Origin: CAZPMT01 sp964587655
Lineage (GTDB): Bacteria; Hydrogenedentota; Hydrogenedentia; Hydrogenedentales; SLHB01
Assembly: GCA_964587655.1 (NCBI GenBank)
Contig: CAZPMT010000008.1
Coordinates: 27,893 to 91,892 of the forward strand
Direction of reading: 5' to 3'
DNA length: 64,000 nt
In this document: positions 1 through 7,965 of the stretch, piece by piece
Numbering within the stretch: position 1 is the stretch's first letter
Layout: the number at the start of each line of letters is the position of its first letter
The notes under the pieces: generated by a model
Databases searched by the model: none
What the model was told of the DNA's origin: nothing
The model's input: only the letters and a program-made list of their open reading frames with translations
Program-made: the position numbers and the translations under genes

Positions 1-2
1 AA

Positions 3-1319
3 GCAGGTAAGAAGGCGAGTAGTTACACGTCGCCTGTGGTGACCGAGAGCTTTCAGTCGATCATGACGAAGATGAAGGCCGCAAAGCCGGAGGTCATCAA
101 GCAGCACACGGCGTTGCTCGAACAACGCTATGACTTGAGCGACACCCCCATGAAAGGGGCGGCGATGTCGCGAGGGAAGTCCGTGCAGGCAGGGGTTAGG
201 GTGAAGCTCCCGGCAGGGCTGACCTGGGAGAAGTTGGGCGAGATGACGCCGGAGCAGATCAAGGAGAAAGGAGCGCTTCCCGGCGGACTCATGCCGCTTC
301 CCTTCCCGAATCATCCGGAAGGTGGCATGCTGTTCCCGCAACACGTGATTGACGAGATCAAGCGCCAGGAGCAGCGTGACCTCACCCGGTTCGACCTCGA
401 CTATGATCTGCCCGCGCATCTCCTGCCCGAATACCCGCCGGCGATCTACCTGACGACGCGCCTGGACCTGGGCGATGTGTCACAGGGCAAGGTCGTTACC
501 ATCATGAATTACTATGATCTGTTCAATGGGCTGCTCAATCCCAAACAGATCGAAGGGGTGCGGCTCCTGGTTACCCCATTTCCGCAACAGCAGTACAATC
601 AGACTGAGGATCGGCGTACGGAGTTGCCCAGCCGGGGTGTGACGTGTTTTGACTGCCACGTCAACGGCCACACTAATGCTGCCACGCACCTTGTCGGTGA
701 TATCCGGCCACAAGAGTTCCGGCACCGCATCGAAACGCCTTCGCTTCGCGGCGTGAACATCCAGCGATTGTTTGGCTCCCAGCGCGCGCTCAAATCAGTG
801 GAAGACTTCACGGAATTCGAGCAGCGTGCGGCCTATTTCGACGGCGATCCGGTCATGGCCACAAAGAAAGGCGTGAACATCCTGGAGCGCGGCAGCCAGG
901 TGCATTTCATGGCTGAGTTTCAGTCAATCCTCGATTTCCCGCCCGCGCCGAAGCTCAATATCTACGGGAAGCTCGACGAAGCAAAGGCGACGGAGCAGGA
1001 ATTGAAGGGGCAAGCGCTCTTCTTTGGAAAGGCGAAGTGCGACGTGTGTCACCCGGCGCCGTACTATACGGACAACACGATGCACAACTTACAGGTGGAG
1101 CGATTCTACAAGCCCCAGATGATCAACGGCCAGATGGCCAGCGCCGACGGACCGATCAAGACCTTCCCCCTGCGCGGCATCAAGGATTCGCCGCCGTACC
1201 TTCACGATAGCCGGTTGCTCACGTTGGCTGACACAGTCGAGTTCTTCAATGTGGTCCAAGGGTTGAGGCTGACGAGTCAAGAGAAGGCTGATCTCGTGGC
1301 CTTCATGCTTGCCCTCTAG
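3..1319 (+). CDS. Diheme cytochrome c peroxidase/MauG-like protein, 5' end outside the window
   Basis: The reading frame is open from the window edge with no stop, so the true start lies to the left; GTG at 36 is only the first possible start inside. Counting from 36, two c-type heme motifs are seen, CFDCH at residues 204-208 and CDVCH at 335-339. The C-terminal part has the YLHDSR...ADTVEFFN pattern seen in the MauG/bacterial cytochrome c peroxidase family, where the second heme lies near a segment listing the last substrate-side ligands. Such proteins are periplasmic and reduce peroxide or oxidise a partner. The protein is longer before the first heme than classical CcpA. No neighbour on the same strand is close enough to define an operon; the substrate cannot be told. 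Confidence 0.82.
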   Translation, partial: AGKKASSYTSPVVTESFQSIMTKMKAAKPEVIKQHTALLEQRYDLSDTPMKGAAMSRGKSVQAGVRVKLPAGLTWEKLGEMTPEQIKEKGALPGGLMPLPFPNHPEGGMLFPQHVIDEIKRQEQRDLTRFDLDYDLPAHLLPEYPPAIYLTTRLDLGDVSQGKVVTIMNYYDLFNGLLNPKQIEGVRLLVTPFPQQQYNQTEDRRTELPSRGVTCFDCHVNGHTNAATHLVGDIRPQEFRHRIETPSLRGVNIQRLFGSQRALKSVEDFTEFEQRAAYFDGDPVMATKKGVNILERGSQVHFMAEFQSILDFPPAPKLNIYGKLDEAKATEQELKGQALFFGKAKCDVCHPAPYYTDNTMHNLQVERFYKPQMINGQMASADGPIKTFPLRGIKDSPPYLHDSRLLTLADTVEFFNVVQGLRLTSQEKADLVAFMLAL

Positions 1320-1474
1320 CCTTGGCAAACCTGGTCCGGAGCGTTGCGCTTCAACACCGGGAACACAGACCGGGTGACGGAATAGAGTTGCACGGTGGCG
1401 ACTGAATGCGTCACATGGTCGCTGCTGTGCGACTCTTTCTATGGTGGAACCCGGCAATATTTGTCTCGAAACAA

Positions 1475-1505
1475 TTGCAGAAGAAGTCGCAGGATCGTCT
1501 ATAAT
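1475..1505 (+). promoter_or_regulatory. Possible promoter of the MNT/HEPN pair
   Basis: A perfect TATAAT at 1500-1505 stands about 80 bases before the nucleotidyltransferase gene, with TTGCAG at 1475-1480. The spacer is 19 bases, longer than the usual 17, so only the -10 element is convincing. Confidence 0.35.
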
Positions 1506-1586
1506 CGGCGGTGACTCGTATGAGAGCGCCCCTTGATCTGCCGGCAGGGCCCGGCATTCACATTGCCGCACAAAGTGAAGCAGAGA

Positions 1587-1967
1587 ATGGGACTGAAACA
1601 AAAGAAGATGAGAAGGCGTGATTTCCCGCACCCTCGTGTAGGAAGGACGCGTGTTCCCGATTCCGCCATCAGAAAGATGGTTCACTGTATCGTCCGTCGA
1701 TTTCAGCCAGAGCAAATCATCCTTTTCGGCTCCTACGCGCGCGGGGATGCAAATGCGGACAGTGATGTGGACTTTCTCGTTGTTATGCCTGTCCACGATT
1801 CGAAGGCGCATCAAGAAGTGATGATCGGCGTGGCGCTGCATGATTTTTGTGTGGCAAAGGACATTGTTGTCAGCACGCCGGAGGAATTCGCGTGGCGCAA
1901 AGAAACCGTAGGCACTATCGAGTACCCCGCCGTGCGCGAGGGAAAGGTCTTGTATGTCCGGCAATGA
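1587..1967 (+). CDS. mntA: MNT-type minimal nucleotidyltransferase (antitoxin of MNT/HEPN pair)
   Basis: The protein has the minimal nucleotidyltransferase signature FGSYARG followed by SDVDFLVV, the metal-binding GSxxRG...DxD pattern of the Pol beta superfamily. It is about the usual size for MntA-like proteins, and its stop overlaps the start of a HEPN gene by 14 bases. In characterised MNT/HEPN systems the nucleotidyltransferase adds AMP to the HEPN toxin and silences it. The start is uncertain: the frame is open from a TTG at 1533, and ATG codons lie at 1587 and 1608; 1587 is preceded by a purine-rich stretch. The symbol is given by family analogy only. Confidence 0.75.
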   Translation: MGLKQKKMRRRDFPHPRVGRTRVPDSAIRKMVHCIVRRFQPEQIILFGSYARGDANADSDVDFLVVMPVHDSKAHQEVMIGVALHDFCVAKDIVVSTPEEFAWRKETVGTIEYPAVREGKVLYVRQ

Positions 1968-2382
1968 TGCAGTTGTTCGAGTGACCCGGGAATGGGTGAC
2001 CAAAGCCGAGAGCGATTTGAAGACCGCAATTCATACCCTCACGCTTAATGACGAATGCCCCACCGATGCCGTCTGTTTCCATGCCCAGCAGTGCGTCGAG
2101 AAGTATGTGAAGGCATTCCTTACGCTCCAAGGCATCGTTTTTCCCAAGACGCATGACATTGAAGAGCTTTTCCGACTCTTGCCGCGGGATTTTGAGGCGG
2201 TACTGCCGATAGAGCATCAGAGAGGCCTTACAAGGTATGCGACCGTTACCCGCTATCCCGGCATGTATGATCCTGTTACCCTGCGCCAAGCGCGTTTGGC
2301 TGTGGCGATGGTTCGCAAGGTGCGGCAGGGAATTCGCAGATTGATGCCGCGGGAAGCCAAGCCTCGAAAGAACAGGCAGTGA
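1954..2382 (+). CDS. hepT: HEPN domain protein (toxin partner of MNT)
   Basis: This 142-residue protein matches the HEPN domain: an N-terminal helix with W..KAESDLKTA, then CFHAQQCVEKYVKAFL and THDIEELFRLL, then a conserved RYPG near residue 98. HEPN toxins are commonly RNases or tRNA-modifying targets controlled by the partner MNT protein. The HAQQCVEKYLKAFL form is typical of PF05168 members encoded directly after MNT genes. It overlaps the MNT gene by 14 bases, so the two are translationally coupled. The basic C-terminal tail (RRLMPREAKPRKNRQ) may contact nucleic acid. Whether it is an active toxin cannot be judged from sequence. Confidence 0.75.
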   Translation: MSGNDAVVRVTREWVTKAESDLKTAIHTLTLNDECPTDAVCFHAQQCVEKYVKAFLTLQGIVFPKTHDIEELFRLLPRDFEAVLPIEHQRGLTRYATVTRYPGMYDPVTLRQARLAVAMVRKVRQGIRRLMPREAKPRKNRQ

Positions 2383-2457
2383 AGCCTGGATTTCGGCGAG
2401 CGCTAACTCTTAGAATTCATCTTAATATGTCTGGTGTGTGCGCCGGGTGGGTTTTCG

Positions 2458-3390
2458 ATGGCCGCGAATCTCGAAATAGACTTGGGCGGGTTGCGAATGA
2501 AGAACCCGGTCACCGTGGCTTCGGGGACTTTCGGCTACGGACAGGAATATGACGCGTACTTCGACGTGTCGCGATTGGGGGCCGTGACAACCAAGAGCCT
2601 GACGCTTAAGCCGCGCGCCGGCAACCGTCCGCCTCGATTGGTGGAGACGCCCGCGGGGATGTTGAACGCCATCGGTCTGCAAAATGTCGGGCTGGACACA
2701 TACCTCTCCGAGAAACTTCCGTTCTTGCGCGGTAAGAACGCGACGATTATCGCGAATGTCTACGGTCACACCGCCGACGAGTATGCGGAACTGGCCATGC
2801 GCCTCGAACAAGCAGGCGGGGCCGATGCCATCGAGGCGAATCTCTCCTGTCCAAACGTGCACGACGCTAAGAAGGCGCGCGGCGCGGCACTCGTCGCACA
2901 GGACGCCGAAAAGGTCTCCTTGTACACGCGGACGATTCGCTCGGCCACGAAGTTGCCGCTGTTCATCAAGCTTACGCCGAACGTGGCGGACATCCGCGAG
3001 CCGGCGCTTGCGGCCCAAGAAGCTGGGGCGGACGCGATCTCCGTTATAAACACGTTGATGGGAATGGCTATTGACCCTGAGACGCGGCGTCCGCGCCTGG
3101 CTAACATCGTCGGGGGCTTGAGCGGCCCTGCTATCCGGCCCGTTGCCGTCAAGATGGTGTGGGACGCCGCCCAAGTCCTTAGGATACCTATTCTCGGCAT
3201 GGGCGGGATATGCAACGCGTCCGACGCGGTCCAGTTCTTCCTTGCGGGCGCGACCGCCGTGGCAGTCGGATGCGTGTCGTTCCGCCAACCGCATGCTGCC
3301 GTGGAGGTGATTGAAGGCATTGCGGCGTATCTGGAGCGGCACGCCGTGGATGACGTCCGGAAACTTGTTGGCGCGATGATAGCCGGATAG
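2458..3390 (+). CDS. pyrD: Dihydroorotate dehydrogenase, class 1 (1B type)
   Basis: Oxidises dihydroorotate to orotate using FMN in pyrimidine synthesis, in the cytoplasm. The 310-residue protein carries NLSCPN at residues 128-133; the cysteine (131) is the active-site base of class 1 enzymes, where class 2 has serine. ASGTFGYG near the N-terminus and GMGGICNASDA near 247-257 are the FMN-binding strands. The start at 2458 was chosen because MAANLEIDLGGLRMKNPV aligns with the family start; an in-frame ATG at 2434 adds eight poor residues. Class 1B enzymes work with the iron-sulfur flavoprotein PyrK, which is not adjacent. pyrF follows after about 100 bases, so this heads a pyr cluster. Confidence 0.93.
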   Translation: MAANLEIDLGGLRMKNPVTVASGTFGYGQEYDAYFDVSRLGAVTTKSLTLKPRAGNRPPRLVETPAGMLNAIGLQNVGLDTYLSEKLPFLRGKNATIIANVYGHTADEYAELAMRLEQAGGADAIEANLSCPNVHDAKKARGAALVAQDAEKVSLYTRTIRSATKLPLFIKLTPNVADIREPALAAQEAGADAISVINTLMGMAIDPETRRPRLANIVGGLSGPAIRPVAVKMVWDAAQVLRIPILGMGGICNASDAVQFFLAGATAVAVGCVSFRQPHAAVEVIEGIAAYLERHAVDDVRKLVGAMIAG

Positions 3391-3492
3391 GCGGGCCGGA
3401 CAGTCTGACCTGCGCATTATGTACGGAGGTACTCGTTATTGGGCGGACTCCGGCGCTACGTATGTACGGGAAGCGCCATGAAAGGAGAGGCC

Positions 3493-4176
3493 ATGCGGAC
3501 GGAACTGATTGTGGGGCTGGATGTGGATACGCGAGAAGAAGCGCTGCAGGCCGTCGAAGCGTGCGGCGAGTGCCAGTTCTTCAAAGTAGGTTCGCAGTTG
3601 TTCACCCGGTGCGGGCCTGAGATTGTCCGCGAGATACTCGGCCTCGGCAAGAAGGTCTTTCTCGATCTGAAGTGGCACGACATTCCAAACACGGTCGCAA
3701 AGGCCGCCAAGAGCGCTGCCGACTTGGGCGTTTCCCTGGCCACGCTCCACGCGATGGGCGGTCGCAGAATGATCGAAGCGGCCCGGGAAGCCGTGGAGGG
3801 TTCGGAGACCAAGCTCCTCGGTGTAACCGTCTTGACGAGCCTCTCGGATGAGATGCTCAAGACGGAGGTGGGACTGCCGGAAACCACCACACAGGCGGTA
3901 TCGCGGCTGGCGAAGCTGGCAGTCGATTCGGGGGCGCACGGAGTCGTAAGCTCCGCCCAGGAGATCGTGCAGGTGCGCGAGGCGGTCGGCCTGAAACCGC
4001 TCGTGGTGACGCCCGGCATCCGCCCGGCATGGTCCACGAAAGACGATCAGGTCCGCATAACTACCCCGCGCCAGGCCGCGGAGGCCGGAGCGAATTTCAT
4101 CGTCGTCGTCCGGCCGATTCTGAAACACGAGAACCCGAGCGAGGCCGTCCGGCTTATCCTCGAAGAACTCACCTAA
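3493..4176 (+). CDS. pyrF: Orotidine 5'-phosphate decarboxylase
   Basis: Decarboxylates OMP to UMP, the last step of de novo UMP synthesis. The signature DLKWHDIPNTV at residues 58-68 holds the catalytic Asp-Lys-x-x-Asp array (D58, K60, D63). VVTPGIRPAW and the final NFIVVVRPI strand bind phosphate. The start at 3493 is favoured because AAAGGAGAG lies just upstream and MRTELIVGLDVDT is the usual N-terminus; in-frame ATGs at 3439 and 3478 only add residues without homology. Its stop overlaps by one base (TAATG) the start of a methyltransferase gene that is unlike the rest of the cluster in base composition. Confidence 0.93.
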   Translation: MRTELIVGLDVDTREEALQAVEACGECQFFKVGSQLFTRCGPEIVREILGLGKKVFLDLKWHDIPNTVAKAAKSAADLGVSLATLHAMGGRRMIEAAREAVEGSETKLLGVTVLTSLSDEMLKTEVGLPETTTQAVSRLAKLAVDSGAHGVVSSAQEIVQVREAVGLKPLVVTPGIRPAWSTKDDQVRITTPRQAAEAGANFIVVVRPILKHENPSEAVRLILEELT

Positions 4177-4907
4177 TGCAGAGACTGAGGCCCTACGAGA
4201 CACTAGCAAGGATATACGATGGTTATTGGGGTTTGTTTGCAGGAGCCTATGTTGAGTTTTTCGAGAAATACTTCAGAGGCGCAGCGTTTCCGTCGAGAGT
4301 GCTTGATTTGGGCTGCGGCACCGGAGTGCTACTGGAAAGGATTGTAGGAAAGCTCACTTATGGTGTTGGCATCGATATATCTGACGAAATGCTTGCGGTT
4401 GCTTCGCGAAAGTGCGTGAAATATCCGCACCTTGCCTTCTTTAGAGACGATTTCCGCTCATTCAAGTGTGCCAGTACCTTCGACTTAGTGACGTGCTGCT
4501 TTGATAGTATCAATTATGTTGGCACTGTCGCAGAAATGAAGGCTGTATTGAAATGCGCGGCAAGGCATTTGGCAGACAATGGAATGTTCATTTTCGACTT
4601 CGTGAACGAACGCTATTTTCTAGATCGATCTGGTTCAGTTGGACATTTTGAAGTCGATGGGATTGCTTATGATTTTTGTTTTCACTATGACTCTGAACGT
4701 AAGATTGGGCGGAGTTACTTCCGTTTTCAGTGTGGTGAGGAGGAACATGTGCAAATGCCCTTTGAGCCTGATCTTGTTCGCGAAAACGTTCAAGAAGCCG
4801 GTCTTGTCATCCGGGGGGAGTATGGAGATTTCGACATGAGCGGGCTGAGTGAGAGTAAAGGGAGGTTCCTTTTTGTAGTCAAGCGCCCCGCGGCTCATGA
4901 CGCGTAG
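4176..4907 (+). CDS. Class I SAM-dependent methyltransferase, AT-rich insert in the pyr cluster
   Basis: This 243-residue protein has the SAM-binding motif DLGCGTG at residues 44-50, preceded by YETLARIYDGYWG, an opening typical of small-molecule methyltransferases, and a later FDLVTCCFDSINYV motif. The substrate is unknown. The start ATG overlaps the pyrF stop by one base, giving tight coupling. Base use is odd: sampled 60-base lines contain 37% (4621-4680) and 52% (4381-4440) G+C, clearly below the neighbouring pyr genes, and TTT/ATT-type codons are frequent. This suggests recent acquisition between pyrF and pyrE. A role in pyrimidine metabolism is not implied by the sequence. Confidence 0.8.
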   Translation: MQRLRPYETLARIYDGYWGLFAGAYVEFFEKYFRGAAFPSRVLDLGCGTGVLLERIVGKLTYGVGIDISDEMLAVASRKCVKYPHLAFFRDDFRSFKCASTFDLVTCCFDSINYVGTVAEMKAVLKCAARHLADNGMFIFDFVNERYFLDRSGSVGHFEVDGIAYDFCFHYDSERKIGRSYFRFQCGEEEHVQMPFEPDLVRENVQEAGLVIRGEYGDFDMSGLSESKGRFLFVVKRPAAHDA

Positions 4908-5005
4908 CACTGGTTATACTAACCAGTCTGTGATTCCTGAAGCACGCGTGCGGCTTGGCCGCGTTGTGAAAAAGTACATGCTGTAGGAAAGGGTAGGGCA
5001 CATCG

Positions 5006-5581
5006 ATGGACTCGAATGAAGTTATCCGCATTTTCCGGGAATCCGGGGCGCTGCTCGAAGGGCACTTCTTGTACGCCAGCGGCCGCCACGGCCGGCAGTT
5101 CCTTCAAGCCGCCCGCGTATTGCAGTACCCGCACTTCACGGAGTCCCTTTGTGCGGGCATGGCGGCGCGCTTTCGCGAAGAGCGTGTCGACTTGGTCGTA
5201 GGCCCCGCGACGGGAGGGATCATCCTGGCCTACGAGACGGCGCGCGCCTTGAAATGCCGGGCCGCCTTCACTGAGAAGGATGGCGAAGGCGGCATGGCGC
5301 TCAAGAGAGGGTTCGCTCTGAAAAAAGGGACCCGCGTCCTCGTCGTGGAAGACATCATCACCACCGGCGGCTCCGTGAAGAAGACAGTCGCCCACTTGCG
5401 CGGACGCGGCGCGGAAGTCGTTGCGGTGTCGGTGCTCATCGACCGTAGCGCGGGCGAGGCCGCGTTCGATTGCCCCTTCGCTGCGCTGGCGAAGCTCGAC
5501 ATGCAGAGTTGGCCGCCCGACGATTGCGCCCCCTGCCGCGAGGATGTGCCGCTGGTCGATCCGGACGACTTGACGGCGTAG
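5006..5581 (+). CDS. pyrE: Orotate phosphoribosyltransferase
   Basis: Joins orotate to PRPP to make OMP, the substrate of pyrF in the same cluster. The PRPP-binding loop VLVVEDIITTGGSVKK lies at residues 111-126 and GRHGRQFLQAARVLQYP and VVGPATGGIILAYE match the family's orotate-binding and hood regions. At 191 residues it has the normal length. It begins 98 bases after the methyltransferase, behind a purine-rich GGAAAGGGTAGGG stretch that can serve as ribosome binding site. The cluster order pyrD-pyrF-MTase-pyrE puts three of the last steps of UMP synthesis together. Confidence 0.92.
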   Translation: MDSNEVIRIFRESGALLEGHFLYASGRHGRQFLQAARVLQYPHFTESLCAGMAARFREERVDLVVGPATGGIILAYETARALKCRAAFTEKDGEGGMALKRGFALKKGTRVLVVEDIITTGGSVKKTVAHLRGRGAEVVAVSVLIDRSAGEAAFDCPFAALAKLDMQSWPPDDCAPCREDVPLVDPDDLTA

Positions 5582-5634
5582 CATTTCCCAGGGGCGTGCG
5601 TAACTCCACGTGAATCGCAATCATCCATGATCTT

Positions 5635-5663
5635 TTGCAGGAATAGTCCTTTGCTGGTATCAT
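5635..5663 (+). promoter_or_regulatory. Candidate sigma70-type promoter
   Basis: TTGCAG at 5635-5640 and TATCAT at 5658-5663 are separated by 17 bases. It could drive the PHP phosphoesterase and GH4 pair downstream, though the leader would be about 260 bases long. Confidence 0.35.
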
Positions 5664-5759
5664 TAACTCGGGTGAAGGAGTATCGGAGCCTCGATGGCCG
5701 GTCGCTGCGGGGCATCATCCTGGATTCAGCAGTTGAAACCGAGGGGAATCGTCCGAACG

Positions 5760-5795
5760 ATGGACGCGGTGGACTTTGTGGACGAAATGGACGGG
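5760..5795. repeat. Single arm of GTGGAC-rich repeat
   Basis: The stretch around GGTGGACTTTGTGGACGA resembles one arm of the inverted repeat at 21857-21949 (shared GTGGACTTTGTGGAC core). No matching opposite arm is seen nearby, so this is a half element or decayed copy. Confidence 0.5.
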
Positions 5796-5926
5796 AACGA
5801 GACTCAGCATGCGGGTGAAGGGCAATCTCGACACGTGAACCGCTTTTCCTTCGCGTCTGCTGTGTTTTCAGCGCGTCTACCGCCTTTTCCAAGATCATGG
5901 GTCATGAGATCAAGGCTTTGCGCGCG

Positions 5927-6634
5927 ATGCTGCGACTGAAGGCGGATCTCCACACCCATTGCGCGGACGATCCGTGTGACTTGATCAGGTATTCCGCGGA
6001 AATGCTGATCGACGCGGTCGCGGAGTTGAAGATCGAAGTGCTGGGCATTGCCTGCCATTTGCGGGTCGTGTACAACAAGCGCCTCGCGGAATACGCGCTG
6101 AGGAGGGGTGTGCTTCTCATCCCCGCCACGGAACTGCACGTTGAGGGAAAACATGTTGTGGCCCTCAATCCCGACGAAAAGCAGGCGGCGGCGAGATCCT
6201 TTGCGGAACTGCGCCGGATCGGAAAGCGCGACGCTGTGTTGATGGCGCCGCATCCGTTCTACCCCGCAAGGTCGTGTCTGCATCGCAAGCTCGCAGAGAA
6301 CATAGACCTCTTCGGAGCGATCGAGTACAGCAGCGTGTACCTCCGGTGGATAAACCCGAACCGCAGGGCGGTGCAAGCGGCGCAACGCTTTGGACTCCCG
6401 CTGATCGGCACTTCCGACACGCATGGGATGCCCTATTGCAGCAGCACTTACTCATGGATAGAAGCTGAAGAGGCCAGCATCGACGGAGTCATGGAAGCTA
6501 TCCGGCGGGGCCGCGTCACCATTGAGACGCAGCCGCGGCCGATTCTTCACGTGGCCCAGATGGCCGCGTTTTCAGCGCGGGACGCATTCAGGTCCTTTTC
6601 AGGACGTTTTCGGCAGGAGGCAGCGCCGCGATGA
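5927..6634 (+). CDS. PHP-domain metal-dependent phosphoesterase
   Basis: The protein begins with KADLHTHC, the HxH metal motif of the PHP superfamily; further metal ligands are likely in PATELHVEGKHVVAL, MAPHPFYP and IGTSDTHG. PHP proteins hydrolyse phosphoester bonds with two or three metals. At about 235 residues it is a stand-alone PHP protein, not a polymerase domain. The start at 5927 puts DLHTH six residues in; an in-frame ATG at 5897 is the alternative. Its TGA overlaps the ATG of the following GH4 gene by four bases (ATGA), so the two are coupled. The substrate may therefore be a sugar phosphate, but that is inference. Confidence 0.78.
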   Translation: MLRLKADLHTHCADDPCDLIRYSAEMLIDAVAELKIEVLGIACHLRVVYNKRLAEYALRRGVLLIPATELHVEGKHVVALNPDEKQAAARSFAELRRIGKRDAVLMAPHPFYPARSCLHRKLAENIDLFGAIEYSSVYLRWINPNRRAVQAAQRFGLPLIGTSDTHGMPYCSSTYSWIEAEEASIDGVMEAIRRGRVTIETQPRPILHVAQMAAFSARDAFRSFSGRFRQEAAPR

Positions 6635-7878
6635 TCGAACGCATCACGATCCTGGGCGGAAGCAGCGTTTACACCCCGGAGTTCGTCGTATCGGCGATCT
6701 CACGCAATTTGAACGTCAAAGAGATCGTTCTCGTCGGACGCGAGGGTCCCAAACTCCGGATCGTGGGAGAGTTTTGCCAGCGTCTCCTGGATAAGAACGG
6801 ATTTCCCGTTACCGTCACCTGTTCGACTGACGTCGCCGAGGCCGCGAAAGGCGCCCGGTACATCCTGAACGGAATTCGCGTCGGTGGCATGAAAGCCCGC
6901 ACTCGCGATGAGAAAGCGCCCCCGCATTTCGGCATGGTGGGCGATGAAAGCCTGGGCGCCGGCGGCTTCGGAAACGCGATGCGCACGTTGCCGGTCGTGT
7001 TCGAGCTCGCCGAGCAGATCGAACGCGTTAATCCCGAAGCCATCTTCATCAACCTCACCAACCCAATGGGCATCGTCGTGGAAGCCCTCACGCGATACTC
7101 TAAGCTCAGGGTCGTTGGGACATGCGACCTGCCCGACACGTGCGTAAGGACGCTCGCGAACGTCCTCAACTGCCAGCCCTCGGACCTGTGGATCGACTAC
7201 ATCGGACTCAATCACGTGGGGTGGATCCAGGACGTCCGCGTGGACGGGCGCAGTTGCATGCAGTACCTACTGGACAAGATCGAACGGTGCAAAGAGGACG
7301 GGTTCGACCTCGGGCTGATCGCGCTTTTCCGCACGATCCCCGTCCGAACCGTGAGCCTGTACTACCGGCAGGATGAGATCCTGAAGAAACAGATCGCCTG
7401 TTCCCACTTCCGCTCCGAGGGGCTGCATGAAGCCGAGGAGCGTATTCTGAAACTCTATCAAGATGCGTCTCTGACCGAGTTGCCGGAACTGACGCGCGAA
7501 CGAAACGCCGTTTGGTACGACCAGAATATCGTGCCGCTTATCGAGGCCCTCGAGAGCAGGTCCGAGCGGACCCTCATACTGTGCGTCAAGAACAACAACG
7601 CCATTCGAGACCTGCCCGAGGAGGCCAGCGTTGAGATCCCCGTCGCCGTGAGCAAGAAGGGTCTTCATCCGCACACGGTGGGAAGCTGTCCGCACTTCCT
7701 CCGAGGGCTTTTCACCGCAATAAAGGAGAGCGACCGTCTGGCCATCGAGGCCGCCCGGCACAGGAGTTATGAATACGCGCTCCAATCGCTTACAATAAAC
7801 CCGCTCGTGCCGTCGATGTCGGCGGCAAGGAAGTTCCTGGATTACCTGATTAAGGAAGAGAACATCGAATTGCACTAG
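6631..7878 (+). CDS. Glycoside hydrolase family 4 (NAD- and metal-dependent glycosidase)
   Basis: GH4 enzymes cleave alpha- or beta-glycosides, often phosphorylated, by an NAD-assisted oxidation-elimination mechanism with Mn2+. The N-terminus ITILGGSSVYTPEFV is the Rossmann NAD motif; GGMKARTRDEKAP, INLTNPMGIVVEAL, GTCDLP and GLNHVGW are conserved GH4 blocks carrying the metal-binding Cys/His. At 415 residues it has family length. The closest named groups are 6-phospho-beta-glucosidases and alpha-galactosidases or galacturonidases, but specificity cannot be fixed. It overlaps the PHP gene by four bases. No phosphotransferase genes are nearby, so a non-phosphorylated substrate is possible. Confidence 0.9.
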   Translation: MIERITILGGSSVYTPEFVVSAISRNLNVKEIVLVGREGPKLRIVGEFCQRLLDKNGFPVTVTCSTDVAEAAKGARYILNGIRVGGMKARTRDEKAPPHFGMVGDESLGAGGFGNAMRTLPVVFELAEQIERVNPEAIFINLTNPMGIVVEALTRYSKLRVVGTCDLPDTCVRTLANVLNCQPSDLWIDYIGLNHVGWIQDVRVDGRSCMQYLLDKIERCKEDGFDLGLIALFRTIPVRTVSLYYRQDEILKKQIACSHFRSEGLHEAEERILKLYQDASLTELPELTRERNAVWYDQNIVPLIEALESRSERTLILCVKNNNAIRDLPEEASVEIPVAVSKKGLHPHTVGSCPHFLRGLFTAIKESDRLAIEAARHRSYEYALQSLTINPLVPSMSAARKFLDYLIKEENIELH

Positions 7879-7965
7879 AGAAACTTCGAGCGCTTCTGGC
7901 TCTATGGATACGGGCGGCCTTGTAGTTGCGGGTGGGCCGCAATAGGTGGGAAAGGGATTAGGAAT

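Larger units (their letters stand above)
5582..5926. other. Gene-free interval before the PHP gene
   Basis: About 345 bases without a supportable gene. It holds a promoter-like pair (5635-5663) and a single arm of the GTGGAC-rich repeat (5760-5795) that is found as a full inverted repeat at 21857-21949. Short open frames across it have no recognisable protein features. Confidence 0.6.

Noticed and set aside
5694..5939. 81-codon frame before the PHP gene
   Set aside because: Overlaps a repeat arm and the PHP start, has no recognisable features.
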